From positions 1,116,001-1,180,000 of the forward strand of contig JAALGZ010000004.1 in assembly GCA_015227615.1 (NCBI GenBank): DNA of 64,000 nt, read 5' to 3'. The stretch is from Labyrinthula sp. Ha (taxonomy: Eukaryota > Sar > Bigyra > Labyrinthulida > Labyrinthulaceae). Each line of letters opens with the position of its first letter. Position 1 is the stretch's first letter. Shown here piece by piece: positions 53,637-63,800 of this stretch. The notes beneath the pieces are model-generated. The model was not told the DNA's origin and ran no database searches. It was given only the letters and a program-made list of their open reading frames with translations. The position numbers and the translations under genes are program-made.

Positions 53637-56600
53637 TTAGTACAATGATGGAGTGTTTCAACAATCACTTTCTTTTGGGCAATTTGCAGAAAACATCAGT
53701 ATACTATCCCTTGTGAACCGTAAATATACTCTTATATATAAAGCTAGCAGATAGCGGACTAAAGTAGGCACAGCATTATAAGTAAAATGTAAATGTTTAC
53801 AACATCTTAGTACGGTGCATTATTATATCATTTTTTACGATGGCTAATACAATGAGAGCAAACAAGTATACATGTTAAGAAATAATCCTTTTTATTTTTG
53901 CAGGGAGGAGCAGTTCATTGATTTCTATTATTTTTTCTCATATGGGCTATACTGATAAATATTTTTATATAATGAATGCTGATATTACTCTTGACTACAC
54001 AGCTCCCTCCTCCACCCCAGAAGCGAGCTTCTAGGCGTAGGTATTCTTGCATAATGAGGAAAAATATAAGTTAGAACCCAATGAACCAACATGCTTTTTG
54101 CTTCCATTTCCTTGAGACAGAATTTTTTTACAAAAAAAAGTTTTCAAGAAAGCATCTTACTAATTTCCATCGAAAAAAGTTGAGCCTTAAGTAAACACTC
54201 AATGGTATTCCATTTACTATTTTTTAGATGCTACCATTTATTTTCCCATCACTGAACTGTCTTATCGACCAGTATAGTATTTAGGATGAACAGTTTTCCT
54301 CTTTAATATTATTATCGCTTTACTCTACAGTTTCACTTAAGTTTTGCACTTGAAGGACTTGGTTAGTTGTAGTTCATATATCTCGGTAAGTCCATAAACA
54401 TGTACGTAGCCTTATTTAACCTTGACTGTTGCAGCTTTTCCATGTTGCGAATATAGTTTTTTTTGTATATTTTGATGGGCACCTACTTTGATATTGTTTT
54501 GGATGTACCTTTTCAAACTATGAAGGTCTTTTCCGCTCTTTGAACCAATGAAAAATTGGTAGTATTGAACTATGTACAAATAATTGATCCGAAGGAATGT
54601 AAAAATCTGTTCATATAGTAAAAGCATATTATATGCGTGGCAGTAAATTTCTGAAAAAAAAAGGGCCTTCCAGTTACTAGAAGTCAGATAAGAATTCCAG
54701 TGATCTAGCATATTTTCATTGACGTTATTTGACTATTTGATCTTGCCATCATTAACTACTATTTTTCTCAATTAAGACATCCTAGGCTCTTAAAGACTCA
54801 ACATTAGCAGTAAATTAGTTCAAAACCATGTAGTTAAGGGATTTTCATGGTCCATTGAAAACTCTTATATCCTTGTCAGCTGCTCTTGTAGGAAACGCTA
54901 AGCAGTTTTACTTAGAAACTTATTGCAATATTGGAAAATAAACCTACATAGTTGGCCGGAGTATTCTACAATAACTCGGATAATAAAATAGAAACTTTTT
55001 TTAGCAACAAAAGCTGTATGCACTTTGAAACTTTGCACATGCTCTCTGTATATAATCGTTGGAACTTCGCAGATTGCCATAAATTATTATCCTGACTGCA
55101 TTAACCTAAGTGGGCAGCCTGCAGCTACTGTGTTATATTCGAGGCTGAGAAAAACGAAGCAGGTAAGACTTAGAACTAAATTGGAAGGTACTGAAGAAAG
55201 GTTGTTACCGCATTAACTTAAGAAAATTCTTAGTTAGACAACGGGAACTCTTGCTTGATATGGTAGAGCGGAATCATATCTCTCGCAGTTTTTGGTACCT
55301 GGCTGCATGGAATGGTGCATGGCATGTTGCAAGAGAGCCTCGCTTGCCTCTATTGGTACATGTAAAATGATATAGGTTGAAATTACATCATAGCTTCAGC
55401 CAAGAATAATCTCTTCCAAGCTCAAATAAACCTACTCGGGTCATGGTTTTGATCATATCAACTTCCAGGTATTACGGCCAATAATGCATACAAAACTACG
55501 AAACTAAAATAGAGACGAAATGGGAACTGAAACTATCACTTGGGACAAGGAGCTGCGTTCTCGTTGGAGACCCGGGCATTATGACATTAAGCTGAACACT
55601 TATATTTTTCAGACGTCTCTGAGAGTAACAGCTATCTTAACTTTCATATTAAAAAGATTATACAATATTCACCTAGGTTGTCAATTCTGGGTTATTGCGA
55701 AACAATGTGTGGAAATTCAAAAGAACTACTTAACTCTCATACGAAATCCAGTGAAATAAGATTAAATCAACTTCCGTCTGTTTTCAAAGACTAAGCAAAA
55801 AGGGCTTATCCATTAGGCTTGGATTTTTTAGCAAAGAATATGCAGCTTGGTTACCTTTTCTAGCTAACTTATGGTGTTTTATTTGCTCGGAATACACTAT
55901 CGAACAGTGATATACTCGAAAGTGAGATGAAGATACTAACAAGAACGTTATGCTTATGAACTGGGATAATTCAGACTTCTTACGGAGCCCTATGTGTTGA
56001 CCCGAAAGCAATATACTCTAACGAGTAATTAGCCTTAGGGACAGAAAACTAAGTTTATCTGACTTTTAAAAGGAAAAAAACTTAATTACGCCTCAACAAA
56101 ACGCCTCCTAGAGTCTTTAAGTTTTTGTTATCTTATAGCTTGCAGTTAGCTTTTGCTCTTTTATGATAATCTGTATTTAGATTACTTGTTGTTAGGATTG
56201 TCATATCTTAATTTTCCAAAATATTATACAAGCTATTTGATAATGCTATAATCATTCGATAACTGATGATTGATAAATTCACACATGACCGATTAATATA
56301 CACAGTATACTATAATACTGTCTACGTCTTGGTATAATGTTGTTAAGTGTCTTCCCCAAGGCTTCACAATCGCTTTATAACTTTATTTGTGTTTAAGCCA
56401 CGCAATATGTTTTATATTTTCCGAATACCAGCCCTGAGTAAAACAGACTAAAAAACAAGTTTTCCAAATAGCGTATTGGCGCAAATACTTCCTATGAATT
56501 TAACCACCTAATAACGGACCTATTTTACTCTTAATCTTGATTGCCCAAAATGATTCTAATATTTAGTGCTCAAGTTGAAGAAAACGTAATGACAAGGAGA

Positions 56601-56850
56601 GGCCAAGACCGGACTCCAAGCAACAAAACTAGTTGCAGTTTGGACTGTAAGGTCCGCTGTTTGCCTGCCAATGTCCCTGTAACATGAATATATGTCTAGT
56701 TGAGACATGTATACTTGCTGAATACGAGGTCCAGACAGAACTCCACCCAGTTAACTCTGTCACTTTACACTGACAAGACCATACAAAGACTGAGCTGGAC
56801 AGTAGAGGGAGCAGAATAACTTTTAAAAGTAAGTAAGCATAATAACATTA
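53637..56850. other. Gene desert, about 3.2 kb
   Basis: No recognised gene. It holds repeat copy B (55840-56300), an ATG-initiated 99-codon minus-strand frame at 54412-54711 (ends HSLKRYIQNNIKVGAHQ...KAATVKVK) and an ATG-initiated 79-codon plus-strand frame at 55520-55759 (starts MGTETITWDKELRSRW); neither has a recognisable domain or promoter element, and both may be chance. Confidence 0.45.
55840..56300 (+). repeat. Diverged repeat, copy B
   Basis: Partner of 40895-41400, same orientation, about 15 kb away. The best block is TTATCTTATAGCTTGCAGTT (copy A TTATCTTATAACTTGCAGTT), followed by CGATAACTGATGATTGATAA. Confidence 0.45.
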
Positions 56851-57993
56851 ATGAGAAAAACACCAGTTTCAAGTAGCAGTTTAGCGTTCAGCTGGAAAGA
56901 CTCCATGAAGTTTACACGGGTTTTACGAAAGCCCAAGAAAAGGTTTAGTACCACTACAGTATCAGTTCTCTTACACAGGAATTCTGGAGGGATTAAAAGT
57001 TTTTTCTCCATCTATGATGGCATCCAGGATGAGCGAATTGGGTGCGGCTCGTTTGGACATGTATTTCTCGTAGAGAAAAAAGCGGATAAGACACAATACG
57101 CGGCTAAGATCATGCCAAAGGAGAATTGTAATAAAAGTGATATTGAATATTTTAGAAGCGAAGGAGAATATATGAAAAAGTTAAAGCATCCAAATATTGT
57201 GAAATGCTTTGAGAGTTTTGAAGACTCGAGTGATGTGATTTTAATATTAGAATTTGCAAAAGGAGGTGATCTATGCAAAGAATTGCTTGCACAGAAAGAT
57301 TTTAGATTTGCAGAAGAGCAAACTAAAATCATTCTGAAGCAAATGTTAAGTGCAATGTGTTACCTGAGAAGAAAAAAGATAGCCCACAGAGACTTAAAGC
57401 TTGAACAATTTCTTCTGATGTCTCCTCAAGACATTACAAAAATAAAACTAACTGATTTTGGATTTGCAAAAAGTGATGAAAAAACTTTTATAGCAAGACT
57501 TTTGGAAGATCCATCAAAACAAAAACTATATCAAACAGCGATGGGAAGTAAAGCGTACACAGCACCTGAGGTGTTTGATATGAAGAATAATGGGTACACC
57601 TACAAGGCAGATGTATGGAGTTTGGGTATAATAACCTATTGTTTATTATCAGGATATTTTCCTTATAAAGTGGGTGTTTTAGAGATTTATGATGAGGATG
57701 AGTTTTCTAACCAAGAAGTTTCAGAGTCTGGGCAGGGAGAAGATAATACTTTGGAAGCATTTCAGAGGTTTTTGGAAACAGGTTTATATGAATTCTATCC
57801 TTATAAGCTTTGGGAAAGTATTGATGCTGCTGCAAAAGGTTTTATTGCTAGAATGCTAAAGTATAATCCAGAGGAAAGAGCTGGATTTGAGGACCTCTCC
57901 CATGATCCTTGGATAACGCAAAAGTACTTTTCTAGAACGGCCCCTGCTAGGTTTCATACACCTATATATAAGGATAATAAATCTGTTTTATAA
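56851..57993 (+). CDS. Protein kinase, CAMK-like, with atypical catalytic loop (paralog 2)
   Basis: 380-aa paralog of the kinase at 45359. Basic leader to about residue 55 (FTRVLRKPKKRFSTTTVSVL); Gly-rich loop IGCGSFGHVF (63-72), Lys86 in YAAKIM, Glu104, HRDLKLEQ (179-186), TDFGFAK (201-207), TAPEVFDM, DVWSLGIITYCLLSG. Here too Gln (186) replaces the catalytic-loop Asn. An acidic insert (EIYDEDEFSNQEVSESGQGE, about 280-300) takes the place of the different insert in paralog 1 (YSKQMYQDYYKETPEQRRTR). The Gly-rich loop is more canonical than in paralog 1. The start is the only upstream ATG; no EF hands or C-terminal extension. It neighbours fumarylacetoacetase in tandem (156 bp). Confidence 0.88.
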   Translation: MRKTPVSSSSLAFSWKDSMKFTRVLRKPKKRFSTTTVSVLLHRNSGGIKSFFSIYDGIQDERIGCGSFGHVFLVEKKADKTQYAAKIMPKENCNKSDIEYFRSEGEYMKKLKHPNIVKCFESFEDSSDVILILEFAKGGDLCKELLAQKDFRFAEEQTKIILKQMLSAMCYLRRKKIAHRDLKLEQFLLMSPQDITKIKLTDFGFAKSDEKTFIARLLEDPSKQKLYQTAMGSKAYTAPEVFDMKNNGYTYKADVWSLGIITYCLLSGYFPYKVGVLEIYDEDEFSNQEVSESGQGEDNTLEAFQRFLETGLYEFYPYKLWESIDAAAKGFIARMLKYNPEERAGFEDLSHDPWITQKYFSRTAPARFHTPIYKDNKSVL

Positions 57994-58149
57994 ATTATTC
58001 TTGAGCAATGTGTATTTAATACTAAAGTGTGTTTTCTTAGTCTTTTAATTTCTGCAAGTGTTAGTTTAGAATGAAAACTACTTTTAAAAACTCAGGGTTG
58101 CATTACCAAAGATATTGAAATTCAAACTGAGTCAAACTACTCCTAGAGC

Positions 58150-59468
58150 ATGTTCAAGATTTCAGATATCCCTGCAGACTCCGATTTCTCGATTCATAAT
58201 CTTCCCTATGGAATATTCTCAACAGATTTCCTTTCGAACAGAGTTGGGGTAGCGATATCTGACCAGATTATTGACATGCAAGAGCTTTCCAGGACACAAC
58301 ATTTGCAAGATCTTCCGAGAGAAACCTTAGCTGCCCTTCAAGAACCTGTTCTGAACACATTTATGAACTTAACCCCTAAACAATGGAACGAAGTTCGTAA
58401 TACACTAAAGAAACTTCTTGAATCTGGCTTAGAAACAAAGTTTTTAGTTCCGCAGGCAGAAGTCCAAATGCATCTTCCGTGCAAAATCGGCGATTATACC
58501 GACTTTTACTCTTCGTTACCTCATGCCTTTAATGTAGGAACACTATTTAGAGGAAAAGGCAATGAACTGCAACCAAATTACCTTCACCTTCCAGTGGGTT
58601 ATCATGGTAGAGCAAGTACCGTGCAAGTATCTGGTTCCCCCGTTCACCGTCCTATTGGTCAACTTGGAGCAGAGACTTTTGGAAAGTGTAAAGCTTTGGA
58701 TATTGAGCTTGAAATGGGAGTTTTTGTTGGAAACCAAGAGGGTTTGAAGCGGTTTCCTACTGCTAAAGATAGTGAGGATTGTATTTTTGGATTTGTTTTG
58801 TTGAACGATTGGTCTGCGAGAGATATTCAGAGGTGGGAATATGTGCCTCTTGGACCTTTTAATGGAAAAAATTTTGCAACAACAATATCACCATGGATTG
58901 TGACACTTGCTGCTATGAAGGAGTTTGAGGCACCTACTGTTTATCATCCATCAAATAGGGATAAGCTCCTGCAAAGAGAAGAATATAGGAGGATTAAGTT
59001 TCCCGCTCAACTACCTTATTTACAAGAACATAAAGGGAAACAAGACATGAGTTATGACCTGAAACTGCAAGTTTTAGTGAAGGATACTCAGAAGAGTGAA
59101 GGTGTTTTTTATGTTGTCTTAATTGTTTAGAGTATAAAGTGGTAAGTGAAAGCAACTACAGAAATATGTATTGGAGTGCAAGACAACAAATAGCACATCA
59201 TACTGTAGGTGGGTGTGAACTTAAAGGTGGGGATTTACTAGGAAGTGGAACTATAAGTGGATTTGGTGAGAAGGAGTATGGTTCTTTTCTTGAGCTGACT
59301 TGGAATAGAACGAAGAAGGTTTCTATTGGTGGAGGAGAAAGAACTTATTTAGAAGATTATGATTCAGTTGTTTTGAAAGGATATTGTGAAAACAAGGAGA
59401 AGGGAATACGAATTGGGTTCGGTAGCTGCGAAGGCACTATTTATCCACCACATAAAGGAAACTTATAA
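58150..59468 (+). CDS. FAH: Fumarylacetoacetase
   Basis: Last enzyme of tyrosine degradation: 4-fumarylacetoacetate to fumarate and acetoacetate, in the cytosol. Two exons, 58150-59101 and 59131-59468, with a 29-nt intron; product 429 aa, close to the usual 420. The N-terminal SH3-like part (FSIHNLPYGIFST) is followed by IGDYTDFYSSLPHAFNVGTL with metal ligand Asp118 and catalytic His125, LHLPVGYHGRAS, then DIELEMGVFVG (Glu187, Glu189) and LLNDWSARDIQRWEYVPLGP (Asp220); exon 2 gives SESNYRNMYWSARQQIAHHT and GDLLGSGTISG. All active-site residues of the mouse enzyme are matched. Nothing suggests the frame break is a mutation: joining at the intron gives the expected EEYKVVSESNY. Confidence 0.96.
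59102..59130 (+). other. 29-nt intron of fumarylacetoacetase
   Basis: Starts GTGTTT and ends GTTTAG, phase 1, T-rich. Without splicing the frame ends at the acceptor TAG and the SESN block is out of frame. It is the only one of the seven with GTG instead of GTA at the donor. Confidence 0.93.
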
Positions 59469-59599
59469 AATACACTTGTTTAAGTTTATAAACTAAGTTA
59501 CACCGATTAAACCAAATTCCATTATCAAAAGACTTCACCATATGCATAGATTTAACCTACAAAGCTACCTATATTTTACTCAATCTGTACATGTTTTAC

Positions 59600-60238
59600 C
59601 TAATACTCGATCTTCAGCATGTCGTCGAGGAAATGATCATTCAACCTTTCACTCATTCGAAAAATCTCCTCGTTATCAACAACTGATGCTTCCGAAACTG
59701 TTTCGGGAATGCTCATCTCATCTATCGAGTCTACTCGAACTATACTGATCTTACTACCCCTTATATTATCGGTCTTTGTTTTTGACCAAACGTCATCTTC
59801 GGTGTCGTCTACAACAACGTTATTCTCCTTTGGCATTCGTGAGCTTCTCTTCGACTGCTTCCTATTCAGTTTCCTATCAAGGACATACTTCTGTGATACG
59901 GTTGGCTTTAGTGGATCATCTTCGTCGTCGTCCAGCAAAGATTTGCTGGTGTTTCTTCTCATTCTCCTCAAAGTGTTAAATACGTGGCTCTTAGGTTCTT
60001 CCGATTTAGAAGCCTCGGATAAGTGTTTTTTTCGCTTTTTCAAGGTTGCTTGCATCTTCCGGACCACGGCCGGGCTGACATCAGCCTTAAACTCGACCTG
60101 ATTCTCTACTTTCTGCTGACTTATCTGTGTTTTCCTTTGTGTTTTTTCATACCTTGGGTTAGTTACCGCTGGTGCAGAAGTAAATAATTTCTTTAGATAT
60201 GCAAAGCAACCTACTTCTTCCTTTTCTATTGGATTCAT
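59600..60238 (-). CDS. Charged, probably disordered protein, 212 aa
   Basis: ATG at 60238 (MNPIEKEEVGCFAYLKKLFT). No known domain. Basic clusters (RKMQATLKKRKKHLSE, LDRKLNRKQSKRSSRMPKE) alternate with acidic ones (LLDDDEDDPL, VVDDTEDDVW), and the end is an acidic helix (EIFRMSERLNDHFLDDMLKI). Nuclear location is plausible from the basic clusters. Converges on fumarylacetoacetase with 131 bp between stops. Plus-strand frames here are shadows. Confidence 0.6.
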   Translation of the reverse strand: MNPIEKEEVGCFAYLKKLFTSAPAVTNPRYEKTQRKTQISQQKVENQVEFKADVSPAVVRKMQATLKKRKKHLSEASKSEEPKSHVFNTLRRMRRNTSKSLLDDDEDDPLKPTVSQKYVLDRKLNRKQSKRSSRMPKENNVVVDDTEDDVWSKTKTDNIRGSKISIVRVDSIDEMSIPETVSEASVVDNEEIFRMSERLNDHFLDDMLKIEY

Positions 60239-60379
60239 GTACTTTTATTCTAATTTAATTTCTAATTTCAAGCGCCTGCTTTTCTGCTGTTTCTTTATTT
60301 CAACTTTTTCGCTGTAATTTTTTTGTTCAACGGTTAATTTCGGAACTTTGAGATTTGTGCGTTCCGTGAATTGTGTACG

Positions 60380-60883
60380 ATGATAAATTATAATGACGTC
60401 ATTACGAAAAGAAGACAAAGAAAAAGATTCTCCCATTTATCTACACAAGAAGACGATTTCATATACTTTATGCCCAGTTATATAGACAGCAGAATAGAAA
60501 TAAAGAAAACAATATATTGTATAATTCCCATAGCCGGTCTTTTAAATAACTTTATCAAACCATCACGTAGTTTTTTTTTATAAGTGTGTCTTTATTTAAG
60601 ATATCATAAAAGTTATAAACATAAAAGAACAACCATTCTTTATAAATATCTGACTTGAGAAGATAAGGTAATAAATACCTTGTTTATAGATATATCCCAG
60701 TTGAGTATTCGGTATTGTTTTCTATCTTTCGTGAGAGCAAACTTACAGAAAAAAAAGTTCTCATTTTTTCCCACCAAACATGTTTATTATGACTTAGATA
60801 GCGTGAGAGTTCCCATTTTGGATTTAATTGGTGGAAAATATTCTAAAAGACATCATAGAATAATTGTTCTTGCTTATTCCTAA
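60380..60883 (+). CDS. Possible gene with mini-introns, unidentified
   Basis: An ATG near 60380 opens a 67-codon frame (MINYNDVITKRRQRKRF ... PIAGLLNNFIKP) that overlaps the palindrome TGACGTCA at 60392. A second frame at about 60695-60883 ends FPTKHVYYDLDSVRVPILD then GGKYSKRHHRIIVLAYS. Between them GT...AG pairs of 33 nt exist (GTAGTT...TTTAAG at about 60568), but I could not find a chain that keeps one open frame. Either two chance frames or exons of an unresolved small gene, divergent from the 212-aa protein gene. Confidence 0.2.
60391..60400. promoter_or_regulatory. TGACGTCA palindrome (CRE-type)
   Basis: ATGACGTCAT, a full bZIP CRE site, about 155 nt upstream of the 212-aa protein gene on the minus strand. 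It shares its ACGTCA half with the TGCCACGTCA elements. If the frame at 60380 is coding it would lie inside it. Confidence 0.3.
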
Positions 60884-63800
60884 AGTACCAATATCTTCCT
60901 TTGCTTTTTGCAAAAGGTTGAAGTCCATGAAAACCTTTTTTTCATCTCAACTAAGCTGCTTTTCAAGCGAGCTCGAGCCGAGGATCATAACTTGTGCGTT
61001 ATCGCCCATACACAAGCCACCTTGAAATTATTGTCTTGTGGTAGTGTTCGCACTTTTATCAAAATTAGCATTATTATTATATGCTTTAGAGAGAGAATAT
61101 GGATCACATTTTGGTACGAACCTCGGATTTATTTCTCATGCCTATCAAAACTTTTCCACTTATTCTTCTCTATGTCCCTCAGTGCTACATGAACAAACCT
61201 TGAGAGTTGAATGTCGTGTTGTATGCTGCCTTTTCGATGCTAAAAAATAGAGTACTTAGGCAACAAGAAACAAAGTCTTTTGGCAGCATTACAGGCACTA
61301 CCACGTTTCGAAAACTAAGCTAGCCACTGCTGTTTGTTAAGGATTAATTGAACCATTTGGCCTAATCTTATTGCGGGTGGTCTACAACATTTAATCGCTA
61401 CTTATTCTATGCATTTGAAATGTTACAATTCCACTTAGCGCGTCTTCAACTGTTCAAAGTCATTTTCATGAAATCTTCACTGACTAGTTGGCATTTCTGG
61501 CAACTCTCAATTTGGGCAACGAAGGAAAAGGCATCATTTTTGCACAGTAACACAACAACTTTTTAGGGCTAGGACCTGGTCAGCTTGCAGTGTCGTAGTC
61601 TTGGGGATGGACATACTTTGCAGGTGCAACTAATGTGCACCAACTGCCAAAAACGATAAGAATGAGGCATATCCTAAAATAGAAAGAGAAAATTTTGGTT
61701 AGCGGGAGCTCTGTTTCCAAGTGCTGAACAATAGATTAAGATTTAATTGAGGGATTCGCTCTAACTGATAATGAACTCAGTTTATGCCCCTTTGTATTAC
61801 CAGCTGTGGTAAATATTTCTTTGACTGTTGATATTCCTATCCTTACCCAACTAGCTACTGCATCAAGCATTTATTCAAGAAGTGATTCTGAAAACATCTC
61901 TTGCAACATAATCGACGTTACTCTCATCCAAATACTGACACCCAAACTCCTGTAAGATCATTTCTAGAATTTTTAGAAGGCTGCAATGTCGTTTGTCACA
62001 TATTTAGATCTGCACAGCTCTTGCACCACACTGAAGACATATTCTGCTCATACCTTACCAGAAGCACGAAAGGTGGATAAACATATGTGTCTAAGATTAA
62101 AAAAGAACCTCCAGTCATCAGCTAGAGCAAGTTTAGAATGAAGGCCTTATGACCGCGAGCTGAAGCGCAAACGTACAACACAAGAGAAAATAGAAAAATG
62201 GAAAAACTAGCAGTAGAGCTCAATACATAATTATATGACTGTTACTTAATAACAACTTGGTATTATATAAGATACCTAAAAAACCATAACTTACGGCTTC
62301 TAACCACAATATAGCTTCTTTGAATAAAGCAATAGCTTGTCAACGCACGTGACTTGCACTCATGTCTTACTCTTTCGAAAAGGTTGCAAAATATGCAGGG
62401 TATGAACCTTGGTAAAGCATGTTCTAGCTGGAAGTAATTAAGGTTCCGATTCTTATTAATAGGGTTAACTAGGCCGAATATAATATTCGAAGATTCTAAC
62501 CATATTTCAACTTCATCCGTTACTTTGATTATTATGAGAACACATAACTGAAACCTGCATCTAAAACTGACTCTCTCTAGAAGAACATTCAAAAACACCA
62601 ATGCAACTCAGCTTAAGATAAAATTAAGCTGATAAGGAGATTCGAGGAGTCACAGTGCATGTAATAAACTAACAACATGCACATGCTTAAACTCGGAGTT
62701 AACTTTAATTGGAAATCAGTATGGAGGCAGTAGCAGTGATAGAGACTTGTTGAGGATTCGCTAGGGTTTCAAGCTAATGTAAGCATAGGTTCTAAACAGT
62801 TAGCTGGGCGGTGGATCAATTTTAATTCTCCTCTGGTAAGTGTCAATGTCACTGCATCCTAGTATCCTGCTCCCCGATTTCTTGTTGCTCCCTTCTTTTC
62901 TTCGTTTTCCTTTTTTACCTTCTGTGGGAGCTCGTCAATAGTGTCTTCAATACCATGATGAGAACAATTTCCATACCCGATTTTAGAAATATGTCTGCGG
63001 AATGAACAGGTATTAAAATTTATTGTAATATCCAGTTACTCTTCTTCTAATCTATTTGGCTGTACTACTAGCACGTGCCCATATGGCTGTTTTCTTTGCC
63101 AATTTTTATCGCAGTGGCAGCTTCATATTACCATGACTTCTACTTGGATTTTATCTTACCTATCTTCTGTTCCATGAAGTATTAATTCTTCACTGCCACC
63201 TTTGCAATTAATAAGCCATAAATAAATTCATTCATTACAGCTTTGATTGTGCACTGTGAAATAGTTTTCTTGCCGATTACATTTACAAGTATTTGGCGTT
63301 CCATTCGTCAGAGGCACAAATTGTCCAATGAACTGTTCCCTGTCGATACAATTTTATAGCTTAAATCGGTGTAAAGATGTGGGTTAATATATCTCCAACC
63401 TTCTTGGTAGCTTATATAATTATCTTTTGTTTTGCTAACTTATGTTACTATCTTTCTCACATATATTATATGCTAAACCCCCGGTTCAGAGTCGAGTGAT
63501 AAATTTTCTTGCTGAAAACTAATGTCTTGACTGTACACCCCGACTATATATCAACGTATACTAATCATGCTCTGAAATAGTTTTGATTTAAATAATTCAT
63601 GTATCTTATATTAGTAAAAACCCAGTAGTGAGGGTGATAAGGTGTGTATACGGTTTAGGCTCATAGAATTAAATGATCGATTCTATATAACTCTTAACCG
63701 AACTAATATGGAAAGACTCTTAATCGCTAGTTCCATCCTTAAGAAATCTGAGTGAAAATGGACCAGTTTAGTTTGTACTTCCCCATTAAATCTTTCATAT

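Noticed and set aside
59102-59130. Frameshift in fumarylacetoacetase
   Set aside because: A 29-nt GT...TAG intron restores the conserved protein exactly at the SESN block.
4187-60238. Numerous open frames antisense to or overlapping real genes (for example 6030-6465, 28391-28756, 38182-38785, 59709-60101)
   Set aside because: They are shadows of the recognised coding frames on the other strand and have no family similarity of their own.
62263-62601. 112-codon minus-strand frame near the right edge
   Set aside because: No ATG at its beginning, no domain, composition like chance AT-rich ORFs.
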